DNA of 64,000 nucleotides from Pseudomonas ovata. Its GTDB lineage: Bacteria > Pseudomonadota > Gammaproteobacteria > Pseudomonadales > Pseudomonadaceae. Location: NCBI RefSeq assembly GCF_003131185.1, contig NZ_QFFU01000024.1:39247-103246 (forward strand), written 5' to 3'. The notes below the pieces were generated by a model that worked only from the letters and a program-made list of their open reading frames with translations, ran no database searches and was not told where the DNA came from. Shown here piece by piece: positions 1 to 8,197 of this stretch (the first letter of the stretch is position 1; each line of letters opens with the position of its first letter). The position numbers were made by a program, and so were the translations under genes.

Positions 1-260
1 GGGACCTCTTGGAATCCCAGCCACTCCAACAGACGACCATAGCGGCGCTCACGACGTCGGCCATCAACGAATTGGCGGTACAGGATGGTGAACAGCCAGG
101 CTCGCACATCACCGGCGGGACAGCGCGTGTTCCCATGCGTAAGCGCCCGTTCTAGACAACTCTGGACCAAGTCATCGGCGCTGGCTTCGTGACGAGTAAG
201 CGATCTTGCGAAGCGACGCAGAGACGGTAGTAGCTGAGAAAGCATGGCGTCATCAAGCAT
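1..260 (-). CDS. ECF-type RNA polymerase sigma factor, N-terminal part (runs off the window)
   Basis: The reverse strand encodes about 86 residues of a sigma-70 family ECF factor. It begins MLDDAMLSQLLPSLRRFARS and carries the region-2 signatures ADDLVQ and RAWLFTILYRQFVDGRRR, which contact core polymerase and the -10 element. The ATG at 260-258 has a good ribosome site (AGGGGA, about 267-272). The gene continues past position 1, so region 4 and any anti-sigma partner are not visible. It is divergent from the DUF305/propeller/COG4315 operon, which has an ECF-like promoter, so it probably drives that operon. The family is certain from the sequence; the stimulus is unknown. Confidence 0.9.
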   Translation of the reverse strand, partial: MLDDAMLSQLLPSLRRFARSLTRHEASADDLVQSCLERALTHGNTRCPAGDVRAWLFTILYRQFVDGRRRERRYGRLLEWLGFQEV

Positions 261-335
261 GGACATTCCCCTGGTATCGCTGACAGACGCTTGAGCTGAC
301 CTTTTATTCCCCACAATTTTTATTTTTGTAGGTAT

Positions 336-361
336 GGAATAACCCAGACCGTACAAACGTC
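336..361 (+). promoter_or_regulatory. Candidate ECF-sigma promoter
   Basis: GGAATAA at 336-342 and CGTC at 358-361 are separated by 15 bases. This matches the general ECF pattern of a GGAA-type -35 and a CGTC/GTC-type -10. It lies about 35 bases before the first gene of the operon and next to the divergent ECF gene, as expected for a sigma factor that controls its neighbours. This rests on motif reading only. Confidence 0.5.
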
Positions 362-396
362 TGCATTGGAAACTCACCAGTCTGCTGGAGCGCCAC

Positions 397-750
397 GTGT
401 TTTCAGTCAAACACCCGTTGTTGGCAGTCACCCTTCTGGTGCTCGTGCTTCCCATTGCCTGGGCCGAACCTGATAGCAGCGCCGCCACGGCGCAGGCCGA
501 CAACCGTCAGGCCATGGATCAGATGATGGCCGCGATGCACAAGCCCAGCAGTGGCAACGTAGACCGCGACTTTGTGACCCAGATGACGGCACATCACCAG
601 GGTGCGATCGAAATGGCACGGATCCAATTGCGGTATGGCCATAACGAACGCCTACGCCGTCTGGCCCAAGAGATCATTGTCACCCAACAACAGGAAATCG
701 CCGTCATGCAGCAGGCGCTTTCTGAATTGCCCGCCTCTCCAACTCGGTAA
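397..750 (+). CDS. DUF305 family exported protein
   Basis: A 117-residue protein with an N-terminal signal peptide (hydrophobic LLAVTLLVLVLPIAWA, cleavage probably after AWA) and a DUF305 core. The family signature DFVTQMTAHHQGAIEMA is intact, with paired histidines and methionines, and is followed by the usual QQQEIAVMQQ helix. DUF305 proteins are ferritin-like helical bundles often found with copper and other metal stress genes; metal binding here is inferred. The start is GTG at 397, preceded by TGGAG (386-390). It is the first gene of a tight operon with the beta-propeller gene 5 bases downstream. Confidence 0.85.
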   Translation: MFSVKHPLLAVTLLVLVLPIAWAEPDSSAATAQADNRQAMDQMMAAMHKPSSGNVDRDFVTQMTAHHQGAIEMARIQLRYGHNERLRRLAQEIIVTQQQEIAVMQQALSELPASPTR

Positions 751-755
751 TCCTC

Positions 756-2216
756 ATGCCTCGATTGTCGCTCACCCCGCTCGCCGCTGTGTTGTTAGTA
801 ATCTCCTGCACCGCTTCAGCCGGTCAAGTTCCGCGTGCTGCTGCACAACCGGACATCACGATTAGTTCCCAAGACCGTGTGTATACGGCGGAGCAGTTCT
901 CCAACACGGTATCGGTGATTGATCCCAGCACGGAAAAATTGCTCGGCGTCATCACCCTAGGCGACAGCCAACCCAAGAACTTGAGTCCTTTGTACAAGGG
1001 CGAGCTACTGGTGCATGGCTTGGGATTTTCGCCAGATGGGCGAACCTTGGCCGTCGTAGCGATAGGCTCGAACTCCGTGTCCTTCATCGACACCGCCAAC
1101 AACCAGGTGAAGGGTAAAACCTATCTGGGTCGCGCGCCTCATGAAGCCTTTTTCACCCCTGACGGCAAAGAGCTCTGGGTCACGGTACGGGGCGAGGACT
1201 ATATCGCCGTGATCGACCCGGTGACTTTCAAAGAGAAGACGCGAATTGGCGTACCGCCAGGCCCCGGCATGCAGATCTTCTCCCCTGATGGCCGCTATGG
1301 CTACGTCTGCTCCTCGTTCACTCCGGAAACCGTAGTGGTTTCGGTTGCCGAGCATCGAATTGTTGGCCGCGTCGCTCAGGCGAGTCCCTTCTGCCCCAAC
1401 ATCGCTGCGTCTGCAGATGGCCAACAGGTCTGGCTCACCCTAAAAGATGTCGGTAAGACCCAGGTGTTCGCAGCCAAACCGCCGTTCAGCTTGATTAAGA
1501 CGCTTGATACTGGCGCGATCACTAATCACGTCAACTTGGTTCGCAATGCCCGCGGAAGCTTCGCCTATGTAACGGTAGGCGGAGAAAATCGAGTCAAGGT
1601 CTTCCGAACCGATGATTTCAGCCAAGTCGCCAGCATTCCTGTTGGCGCTTTGCCCCACGGTCTCTGGCCGTCAGGAGATGGCACGCGGTTGTACGTGGGA
1701 CTAGAGAATGCTGACAGTGTGGCCGTCATCAATACGCTGACCAATAGCGTTGAAACCACTGTACCCGTGGGGCAGGCGCCCCAGGCTTTGGTCTACGTTC
1801 CCCGCGCCGCTACCCAGGGCGCTGGGCTGGCAAATCTTAAGCCGTTAGGGAGCGCCGCCAAGAGTATTCAGATCGCCCTGGCTCCGCCGGGTCAACACGA
1901 ACGTCATACCACTCAGGTGACACTTTTCGACCAGGGCTTGACTCAGGTCCTGCAGGCCTCGGTTACGGGCCTGGTGGCCAAGCAGCCCTATGTACTAGCG
2001 TTGGCTCGTCATGCAGACGGTAGCGGCGCTCTTGAGTCTCTCGCCGCTTTTCAAACCAATCCCGCCGGCGCAGCTATCGTGAATGCGGTAGGACCGATAC
2101 GCCAACTGGTTCAGCAATCCCAGGCGGATGAACAGCGCTACCTCGTCATCGCACCTGGTGCAGCCGATGCGCCAGGTGCTCCCGTGCAAGTGCAAGTGCT
2201 CCAATCGAAATACTAA
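756..2216 (+). CDS. Periplasmic YVTN/YncE-type beta-propeller protein
   Basis: A 486-residue exported protein (signal peptide through about residue 22) made of repeated propeller blades. Recurrent blade motifs are visible: VSVIDPSTEKLLGVITLG, GFSPDGRTLAVV, FTPDGKELWVTV, IFSPDGRYGYV, GDGTRLYVGLENADSVAVI and TNSVETTVPVGQAPQAL. These are typical of the 40-residue YVTN family. The last 130 residues leave the repeat pattern and form a separate C-terminal domain. Such proteins act in the periplasm, but no catalytic function can be assigned. It sits between the DUF305 and COG4315 genes, a grouping that suggests a metal or oxidative envelope-stress module under the divergent ECF factor. Confidence 0.85.
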   Translation: MPRLSLTPLAAVLLVISCTASAGQVPRAAAQPDITISSQDRVYTAEQFSNTVSVIDPSTEKLLGVITLGDSQPKNLSPLYKGELLVHGLGFSPDGRTLAVVAIGSNSVSFIDTANNQVKGKTYLGRAPHEAFFTPDGKELWVTVRGEDYIAVIDPVTFKEKTRIGVPPGPGMQIFSPDGRYGYVCSSFTPETVVVSVAEHRIVGRVAQASPFCPNIAASADGQQVWLTLKDVGKTQVFAAKPPFSLIKTLDTGAITNHVNLVRNARGSFAYVTVGGENRVKVFRTDDFSQVASIPVGALPHGLWPSGDGTRLYVGLENADSVAVINTLTNSVETTVPVGQAPQALVYVPRAATQGAGLANLKPLGSAAKSIQIALAPPGQHERHTTQVTLFDQGLTQVLQASVTGLVAKQPYVLALARHADGSGALESLAAFQTNPAGAAIVNAVGPIRQLVQQSQADEQRYLVIAPGAADAPGAPVQVQVLQSKY

Positions 2217-2241
2217 TAACCAATAACCATCGAGGTCCAGC

Positions 2242-2616
2242 ATGCTCAGACAAGTGTTGATTGCCACTGCCATTTTCTCCATGACAGGGCTGGCCGTGGC
2301 GGCCACGCCCGCCAAGGTTGGCGACACCACCTTGGGTAAGGTGCTTGTGGATGAAAAGGGTATGACGCTTTACACCTTCACCAAGGACAGCGAGGGTAAG
2401 TCCGCCTGCAACGGCCCGTGCGCCAAGAACTGGCCGCCGCTGATGGCACCGGCAGGGGCCAAGAGCGGTGACGGCTATACCGTAGTACAGCGTGAGGATG
2501 GTAGCCAGCAATGGGCCTATAAGGGGCAGCCACTCTATACCTGGGTAAAGGACAGCAAGCCCGGTGAAACGACCGGTGAAGGTGTCAATCAAGTCTGGCA
2601 CGTCGCGAAGCCTTGA
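2242..2616 (+). CDS. COG4315-type secreted protein with YxFxxD repeats
   Basis: A 124-residue exported protein with a signal peptide (ATAIFSMTGLAVAA). It contains two copies of the Yx(FWY)xxD motif of the PF03640 family: LYTFTKDSEG with the paired cysteines CNGPCAKNWPPL, and LYTWVKDSKPGETTGEG near the end. Many relatives are lipoproteins, but no lipobox cysteine is seen here. The biochemical role of the family is not established; it recurs with ECF factors and DUF305 proteins. It is the last gene of the operon, 25 bases after the propeller gene and followed by a hairpin. Confidence 0.85.
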   Translation: MLRQVLIATAIFSMTGLAVAATPAKVGDTTLGKVLVDEKGMTLYTFTKDSEGKSACNGPCAKNWPPLMAPAGAKSGDGYTVVQREDGSQQWAYKGQPLYTWVKDSKPGETTGEGVNQVWHVAKP

Positions 2617-2622
2617 TCGTGG

Positions 2623-2660
2623 AGCAGTCCCTGCGGACAGCGGGGACTGCTTATCTATTT
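2623..2660 (+). terminator. Hairpin terminator after the ECF-linked operon
   Basis: AGCAGTCCC (2623-2631) pairs with GGGACTGCT (2643-2651), followed by the moderately T-rich ttatctattt. The T-tract is imperfect, so termination may be partial. Confidence 0.6.
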
Positions 2661-2745
2661 AGTAGATTACTTTTTATATCATATTCAATTTTTCAGATAA
2701 TCGAGCCGGGCTAGACTGTTTGCATTCCTCAGCGGAGCTCACCTC

Positions 2746-3909
2746 ATGACATTAAAGGATGCTATAGCCCTGCGCACCGGCGGCAAGCCGCTCAGCCAGC
2801 TCAAGCAGCCGCTCGAAGTCGTTCGCCAGTTCACCCCCAACTGGTTTGCGGCAACGATGGGCACCGGTATTTTGGCAATCGCCTTAGCGAGTTTTCCCGC
2901 GTCGGTACCCGGCTTGCGTCTGATCGCCGAAGGACTGTGGCTGTTCAACATTTTGCTTTTCGTTCTATTCAGCGGCTTGTATGCCGCTCGCTGGATCTTG
3001 TTCTACAACGAAGCCAAGCAAATTTTTGCCCACTCCACCGTATCGATGTTCTTCGGCACCATTCCGATGGGGTTGGCAACAATCATCAACGGAATGCTGA
3101 TCTTTGGGCTGCCACGATGGGGTGAGGTGGCTGTCACGATTGCCACCGGACTTTGGTGGGTCGATGCGGCCATGGCACTGGTTTGCGGAGTAGCGATTCC
3201 GTACCTGATGTTTACTCGTCAGCAGCACAGCATCGATCAAATGACGGCGGTATGGTTGCTACCTGTGGTAGCCGCCGAAGTGGCCGCTGCCAGTGGCGGG
3301 CTGTTGGCACCGCACCTAGCCGATGGCGGGCACCAATTCACCGTGCTGGTGACCAGCTATGTGCTTTGGGCCTATTCGGTACCTGTCGCCCTAAGTGTCC
3401 TCGTGATCCTGCTATTGCGGATGGCACTGCACAAGCTGCCTCACGAGAACATGGCTGCATCGAGCTGGTTATCGCTTGGCCCCATTGGTACAGGTGCGTT
3501 GGGTCTGCTCGTGATGGGCAGCGACGCGCCGGTCATCTTCGCTGCTCACGGTATGGCCGGAATTGGCGCCGTCGCGCAGGGGCTAGGCGTAATTGGCGGG
3601 ATCCTACTATGGGGACTCGGCTTGTGGTGGATGAGCCTTGCCATACTGATCACGCTGAAGTACGCGCGCCACGGCATCCCTTTCAACCTGGGATGGTGGG
3701 GTTTTACTTTTCCACTGGGCGTCTATGCCGTCACGACGCTACGTTTGGGAAGCACGCTTGGGTCAGGTTTCCTTACCGTCTTCGGTGCCTTTTTGGTCGT
3801 CGCCTTGACTGCTCTGTGGGCGGTGGTCGCGGGACGCACCCTAGCCGGTGCCTACCGCGGGACGCTGTTCGTCTCGCCTTGCATTGCTCATCTGCAACCA
3901 CGCAAATGA
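2746..3909 (+). CDS. TDT/SLAC1-family anion transporter (first copy)
   Basis: A 387-residue inner-membrane protein with about ten predicted helices, of the tellurite-resistance/dicarboxylate transporter (TDT) fold. The conserved block RQFTPNWFAATMGTGILAIA precedes the first helix and PFNLGWWGFTFPLGVYA lies in the C-terminal half. Known members include TehA, the SLAC1 anion channel and the fungal sulfite exporter Ssu1. The neighbouring YeiE-like LysR gene, whose relatives are linked to sulfite, makes sulfite export a reasonable inference, but substrate cannot be read from the sequence. A close paralogue is at 5410-6582. Confidence 0.8.
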   Translation: MTLKDAIALRTGGKPLSQLKQPLEVVRQFTPNWFAATMGTGILAIALASFPASVPGLRLIAEGLWLFNILLFVLFSGLYAARWILFYNEAKQIFAHSTVSMFFGTIPMGLATIINGMLIFGLPRWGEVAVTIATGLWWVDAAMALVCGVAIPYLMFTRQQHSIDQMTAVWLLPVVAAEVAAASGGLLAPHLADGGHQFTVLVTSYVLWAYSVPVALSVLVILLLRMALHKLPHENMAASSWLSLGPIGTGALGLLVMGSDAPVIFAAHGMAGIGAVAQGLGVIGGILLWGLGLWWMSLAILITLKYARHGIPFNLGWWGFTFPLGVYAVTTLRLGSTLGSGFLTVFGAFLVVALTALWAVVAGRTLAGAYRGTLFVSPCIAHLQPRK

Positions 3910-4074
3910 GGTCGATTAGGTGGCGCCTCGCTGAGCAACGCTACCAAGCTAGGACCATCAGCCCACTCTCTACGACGAGTGAGCTGATGAGTCCGCAAAT
4001 GGGGCTCAGTGAAAGCCATCCCTTGATGCCGTTGGTTACCGCGGCCGCCTTAACCGATTCAAAGGTGCGTCAGC

Positions 4075-4418
4075 TCAGGACGAGGATGACTCTGTCTCTT
4101 GGGAAGGGCGGTGGCGTCCTACCGTGCCAATCTCGGCAGGCGTCTTGATGTAGAACAGTGCCAAGTCTTCCGATTCGAGGCGTTGAAACAGCATGTCGTG
4201 TTGAATTTGAGTCAGCGCCATCGTTACCTGGATGGGCTGATCGGCAAGCTCAAAAAATGAGCGGAGTGGCGTTTTCCATCTTGGCCAAAGCCTTCAGCCG
4301 CCACTGACAACGTTGCGCCACTTAGGTGAAGCTCTTTAGCAAGATCCAGAGTAAGCGGCTGGTGAACACGTCTTCCATTTTGATGAGGGCATCGCGTGGT
4401 CTGACCGTCATCTCGCAT
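4075..4418 (-). pseudogene. Decayed DUF190-family gene
   Basis: The reverse strand resembles the intact DUF190 protein at 7844-8197. One frame reads LDLAKELHLSGATLSVAAEG then FGQDGKRHSAHF. The reading then continues only in another frame as ELADQPIQVTMALTQ and LFQRLESEDLALFYIKTPAE, ending at a stop at 4077-4075. The break falls in a run of six T on the coding strand where the intact copy has TTTTTT after CAC, which points to loss of one base. The N-terminal part is also degenerate. DUF190 proteins resemble PII-like regulators and accompany CrcB. The gene lies just downstream of the LysR gene. Positions 3910-4074 show nothing recognisable. Confidence 0.75.
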
Positions 4419-5301
4419 TGGCCGACGCGAAATCCTTGATCACACTGAAAAAGGTTTCAAGAGAGCGGGAGATAAACTTGTCTCTGTGATAAATCGCGTG
4501 CAACTGCCGTTTGTGCTCAGGAATCATGTGGTTCAACGAGATCAGGCTCCCCTCGGCGATGAGATCTCCAACCACCCAATAGGAAAGGCAACTGATTCCG
4601 ACGCCAGCCGAGACCATCCGCTTGATAGCTTCTGAACTGCCAATCTGCCGGGCATTGCGCCAGGCACCCAGGTGTGGAAAAAGCCAGCGCTGAACCTCTT
4701 CAGCCGTACCCGATCCCTCTTCGCGTACCAGCCAGCGCGCTTCTTGCAGGTCACTAAGCGAAAGCCGCCCCTTGTGTGCCAGAGGGTCATCTGCCGCTGC
4801 GACAATGATCAACTCGTCTTCACACCAGGGCTGCACGGCCAGAGTGGGCTGATGGCTCGGCCCCTCGACCAGGCCAACGTCAATTGACAATTGTGCCGCC
4901 TGCCGGGCGATCTCTGCGCTGTTGCCCAGGATGACATCGATCTGTGTCCCGCCGGCACGCTCGGCCATGTGTTGCATCAGCAGCGGCATGATGTAGTTGC
5001 CAATCGTCGTGCTGCAACCTACCCGCAGCCGCGCGACCACGTCAGTCCGAAAACCACCCTCGATCTCCAGTGCAGCCTCCAGCAGGCGGATAGCCTTGGG
5101 CAATAGTGCCTGGCCGTTTTCGTTGAGCACCAGGCGTTTGCCGACGCGGTCGAAGAGTCGAATATCCAATGCGCCTTCGAGTTCTTGGAGTGCTGCGCTG
5201 GTGGCTGACTGCGAAAGAGCGAGGGTTGCGCTGGCTTGGGTGGTTGAACCCAGCTGGGCGATAGCGCGGAAGATGTGGAGTTGCCGAAGTGTGAGCTTCA
5301 C
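4408..5301 (-). CDS. YeiE-like LysR-family transcriptional regulator
   Basis: A 297-residue LysR regulator. The N-terminal winged helix-turn-helix (residues about 4-62) contains LRQLHIFRAIAQLGSTTQAS and a recognition region with SQSATSAALQELEGALDIRL. Residues about 90-290 form the substrate-binding domain. The DNA-binding segment, including LFDRVGKRLVLNENG, is close to the YeiE subgroup, which has been linked to sulfite stress in enterobacteria. The gene is divergent from the second TDT gene (5410), with about 108 bases between them that probably hold its operator. Control of one or both TDT copies is inferred from position. Confidence 0.85.
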   Translation of the reverse strand: MKLTLRQLHIFRAIAQLGSTTQASATLALSQSATSAALQELEGALDIRLFDRVGKRLVLNENGQALLPKAIRLLEAALEIEGGFRTDVVARLRVGCSTTIGNYIMPLLMQHMAERAGGTQIDVILGNSAEIARQAAQLSIDVGLVEGPSHQPTLAVQPWCEDELIIVAAADDPLAHKGRLSLSDLQEARWLVREEGSGTAEEVQRWLFPHLGAWRNARQIGSSEAIKRMVSAGVGISCLSYWVVGDLIAEGSLISLNHMIPEHKRQLHAIYHRDKFISRSLETFFSVIKDFASANAR

Positions 5302-5409
5302 TTTCTTACCTTGAAAATAGGTATGCCATATTCAAAATATCCGTTTTTCCAGATAGATGCATGCCGCTATTCTGAACCTGTTGCCGCATCGCAATCATTC
5401 GGAGGTTTT

Positions 5410-6582
5410 ATGCGCGAGATCAGCCTTATCAAGGTCATGCAGGGCGGCCAGCCGCTCTCGGCGCTTTCCAATCCCAAGGAAGCGATTCGACAGTTCACGC
5501 CTAACTGGTTTGCCGCAACGATGGGCACCGGCATTCTGGCCTTGGCCCTGGGGCAGTTGCCGGGTCACAGTATGCTGCTTACAGGTATTGGGGAGGCGCT
5601 TTGGCTGTTCAATATCCTGCTGTTTACCGTCTTTACCCTGATGTACGCCGCCCGCTGGGTGTTCTTCTTCGATGAGGCCAAACAGATCTTTGGGCATTCC
5701 ACGGTTTCGATGTTTTTCGGCACGATACCGATGGGCCTGGCAACGATCATCAACGGCTTGGTTCAGTACGGCCTGCCGAACTGGGGAGACGGTGTGATCC
5801 CCTTGGCCCATGCGCTCTGGTGGCTGGACGTCGCCATGGCACTGGCGTGTGGGGTGCTGATCCCGTTCATGATGTTTACCCGGCAGGAGCACAGCATCGA
5901 TCAGATGACTGCTGTATGGCTGCTTCCTGTGGTAGCGGCGGAAGTGGCAGCGGCGAGCGGCGGTACCATCGCACCGCATCTGGCTGATACCAGTGCTCAG
6001 TTCACGATGCTGATCACCAGCTACGTCTTGTGGGCCTACTCGGTTCCAGTTGCCTTAAGCATACTGGTTATTCTGGTACTGCGTCTGGCACTTCATAAAT
6101 TGCCCCATGAGAGCATGGCGGCGTCGTCTTGGTTATCGCTGGGGCCAATTGGCACGGGCGCTCTGGGCATGTTGGTCATTGGTAACGATGCACCGGCAAT
6201 CTTCGCTGCCCACGGCATGTCAGGCGCCGGCGTGGTGGCCGGGGGTATCGGGGTAGTATCGGGTGTCCTGTTCTGGGGCTTGGGCTTGTGGTGGATGCTG
6301 TTGGCGCTGTTGATCACCGCGCGTTATGCCAAGGGCGGCATACCCTTCAATCTTGGCTGGTGGGGCTTCACATTCCCGCTGGGGGTATATGCGGTGACCA
6401 CGCTGAAGCTCGGCGCGACGCTGAACTTGGCCTTTTTTGATGTGCTGGGCATTATCCTGGTGATGATGTTGGCCATCATGTGGCTGGTGGTTGCGACCAA
6501 AACCGCTGCCGGTGCATACCGTGGCAATCTATTTGTATCGCCTTGTATCGCGTCGCTGAACGCCAAACGCGCCAGTCGCTAA
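5410..6582 (+). CDS. TDT/SLAC1-family anion transporter (second copy)
   Basis: A 390-residue paralogue of the protein at 2746-3909. Long stretches are identical or nearly so, including RQFTPNWFAATMGTGIL, STVSMFFGTIPMGLATIING, EHSIDQMTAVWLLPVVAAEV and PFNLGWWGFTFPLGVYAVTT. The start at 5410 is chosen because GGAGG (5401-5405) precedes it by four bases; the frame stays open further upstream, but those residues do not look like family sequence. It is divergent from the LysR gene and probably its direct target. The pair looks like an old tandem duplication split by the regulator. Substrate is unproven (anion, perhaps sulfite). Confidence 0.82.
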   Translation: MREISLIKVMQGGQPLSALSNPKEAIRQFTPNWFAATMGTGILALALGQLPGHSMLLTGIGEALWLFNILLFTVFTLMYAARWVFFFDEAKQIFGHSTVSMFFGTIPMGLATIINGLVQYGLPNWGDGVIPLAHALWWLDVAMALACGVLIPFMMFTRQEHSIDQMTAVWLLPVVAAEVAAASGGTIAPHLADTSAQFTMLITSYVLWAYSVPVALSILVILVLRLALHKLPHESMAASSWLSLGPIGTGALGMLVIGNDAPAIFAAHGMSGAGVVAGGIGVVSGVLFWGLGLWWMLLALLITARYAKGGIPFNLGWWGFTFPLGVYAVTTLKLGATLNLAFFDVLGIILVMMLAIMWLVVATKTAAGAYRGNLFVSPCIASLNAKRASR

Positions 6583-6585
6583 CGA

Positions 6586-7161
6586 TCAGACACTCGCCAC
6601 GTTCGCCGCCCGGGCCAGCGTGGCGACAATGTCTTTAGCGACATCAGGATGCTGACACACCGAAAGCGGGCTTGGGTGCGGCATGGCGAACAGCCTGACC
6701 TCGGGGCGATGATGCTCGATTTCGGGTGCCGCTCTTTGAGCCACGCGTCCAGCCAAGACCACGACGCGCAGGCACGGGAGCAGATCCATTACCTCTTTCA
6801 GCAGTGTGACGCCCTCTGTGATTTTCGAGCGGGTGATCGCTTCGGCAGGACTGTCCAGCTTCGGCAGCCACGGATAGATATTCCACAAAATGGTCTGCTC
6901 ACGCGCGAGGCACGCCTGTTCAAGGAAGCGCTTCAGGTTGCGCTGGGAGGGCCCTGTGTTGTCGCGGGAAACGAAGCGTGGCCACGAGCAATCCCTGGCC
7001 GGAGATTCCAGCAATATCAGAACAGACGCATCGACCCCACCATCCAGCGGATCAAAGTACGGCAGTCGTCTAGCTCCCAGGCTCCGGGCGTCTACCCACT
7101 TGTTCAGAATACCAGCAGGCTGGGAGTACAGACGATGTCTGCGGGTATCTTGAATATTCAT
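6586..7161 (-). CDS. Uracil-DNA glycosylase superfamily protein
   Basis: A 191-residue protein with the order of motifs seen in the UDG superfamily: a first motif VLILLESPA (about residues 48-56) in place of the usual glycine/proline water-activating loop, then FVSRDNTGPSQRNLKRFLEQ, the core strand ILWNIYPW, the strand LRVVVLAGRVAQRA, and the DNA-intercalating loop motif MPHPSPLS near the end. Such enzymes remove uracil or related bases from DNA. The altered first motif leaves catalytic activity uncertain. It is convergent with the second TDT gene, with three bases between the stops. Confidence 0.7.
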   Translation of the reverse strand: MNIQDTRRHRLYSQPAGILNKWVDARSLGARRLPYFDPLDGGVDASVLILLESPARDCSWPRFVSRDNTGPSQRNLKRFLEQACLAREQTILWNIYPWLPKLDSPAEAITRSKITEGVTLLKEVMDLLPCLRVVVLAGRVAQRAAPEIEHHRPEVRLFAMPHPSPLSVCQHPDVAKDIVATLARAANVASV

Positions 7162-7249
7162 CTAGTCTCTAGGCGTCGAGGGGAAACCGTGCTCGCGTCA
7201 ACGATTGCGAAGCACTATTTACGTGACAATCGCGCGAGTGATATGTTGC

Positions 7250-7341
7250 TTCTAAGGAGATGGCATTCCTCCTCACAACCGCCCCGTGCTGATGATGCCT
7301 ACGTGAACCCTGGACAGGGTGCGTAGGTGTGCCCCCTGTCC
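7250..7341 (+). promoter_or_regulatory. Fluoride riboswitch (crcB motif) with expression platform
   Basis: GGAGATGGCATTCCTCC (7256-7272), an ACCGC linker and CTGATGATGCCTACG (7289-7303) closely match the fluoride aptamer known from Pseudomonas crcB/eriC leaders. Downstream, CCTACG (7298-7303), the 3' strand of the aptamer, can pair with CGTAGG (7322-7327). GGACAGGG (7312-7319) can pair with CCCTGTCC (7334-7341). Fluoride binding would therefore compete with a downstream structure. It lies about 110 bases before crcB, the classical target. Confidence 0.88.
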
Positions 7342-7449
7342 GCGAATCTAGGACAGGAAATTGACTCAAAATTCCGTATTAACTCTCTATCGCAATCTGC
7401 GGTTATCAGCACCTCCTCGGCCCTACCAGCTTCGAGGAGATTTGCAGTC

Positions 7450-7833
7450 ATGCTGAAATCACTCTTTGTCATCGCCATCGGCGCATCACTTGGTGCCTGG
7501 TTGCGCTGGCTCTTGGGTATGAAGCTCAACGCTCTGTTCCCGACTATTCCCCCAGGCACTGTAGTGGCGAACATGGTCGGGGGATACATCATTGGCCTAG
7601 CCATCGCGCTCTTGGCCGCATCTCCCTCCTTAAGTCCAGAATGGCGCTTGCTGATAATCACGGGCTTTTGTGGGGGACTTACCACCTTTTCCACCTTTTC
7701 AGCCGAAACAGTTGCCCTCATCCAAGAAGGAAGATTGCTGTGGGCGCTCGGCTCAATTTCATTGCACGTTGTAGGTTCGTTAGCGATGACCGCTGCCGGA
7801 CTACTTTCCTACCAAATGATTGGTACTCGCTGA
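7450..7833 (+). CDS. crcB: Fluoride exporter CrcB/Fluc
   Basis: A 127-residue four-helix membrane protein of normal Fluc length. Family features are visible: GASLGAWLRWLLGMKLN, the pore segment GTVVANMVGGYIIGL, and GFCGGLTTFSTFSAET, which carries the threonine/serine track and the Phe-box. Fluc proteins are dual-topology dimers that let fluoride out of the cytoplasm. The ATG at 7450 is used because GAGGAG precedes it and the family N-terminus MLKSLFVIAIGASLG begins there. It follows the fluoride riboswitch and leads an operon with DUF190 and pyrophosphatase genes. Confidence 0.95.
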   Translation: MLKSLFVIAIGASLGAWLRWLLGMKLNALFPTIPPGTVVANMVGGYIIGLAIALLAASPSLSPEWRLLIITGFCGGLTTFSTFSAETVALIQEGRLLWALGSISLHVVGSLAMTAAGLLSYQMIGTR

Positions 7834-7843
7834 GGAAATTGAA

Positions 7844-8197
7844 ATGAAAGGCTATATGGTCGTTTTCTTCACCCAACAAAACCGTCGTTATCAAGGAAAG
7901 ATGCTCGGCGAATGGATCGTCGACATAGCTAAGGAAATGGGGCTGCGCGGTGCCACGCTATGCACCGGAATCGAAGGTTTTGGACACACTGGAAAACTTC
8001 ACTCATCGCACTTTTTTGAGCTGGCTGATCAACCTACCGAGATTCGCTTGGCAATGACGGAGGAGGAGTCAGAGTTATTATTCAAGCGACTGGACTGTGA
8101 GGAAATTTCGGTGTTTTTCACAAAAACGCCAATCGAGATGGGCACACTTGGAAAAGCGCCTTCCAGCGCAGCCCCGTCTACAACTTCGGAGCTATGA
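7844..8197 (+). CDS. DUF190 family protein (CrcB partner)
   Basis: A 117-residue protein of the DUF190 family, a PII-like fold frequently encoded next to crcB. The N-terminus MKGYMVVFFTQQNRRYQGKM and the block GATLCTGIEGFGHTG are typical. The start at 7844 is 10 bases after the crcB stop and begins at the family N-terminus. Its stop overlaps the pyrophosphatase start (ATGA at 8194), so the two are probably translationally coupled. A regulatory role in fluoride export is inferred from context. A decayed copy is at 4075-4418. Confidence 0.88.
   Translation: MKGYMVVFFTQQNRRYQGKMLGEWIVDIAKEMGLRGATLCTGIEGFGHTGKLHSSHFFELADQPTEIRLAMTEEESELLFKRLDCEEISVFFTKTPIEMGTLGKAPSSAAPSTTSEL

Noticed and set aside
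3153..4148. A 331-residue frame overlapping the first TDT transporter
   Set aside because: It is a different frame of the transporter gene, has low-complexity arginine/glycine-rich sequence and no family character.
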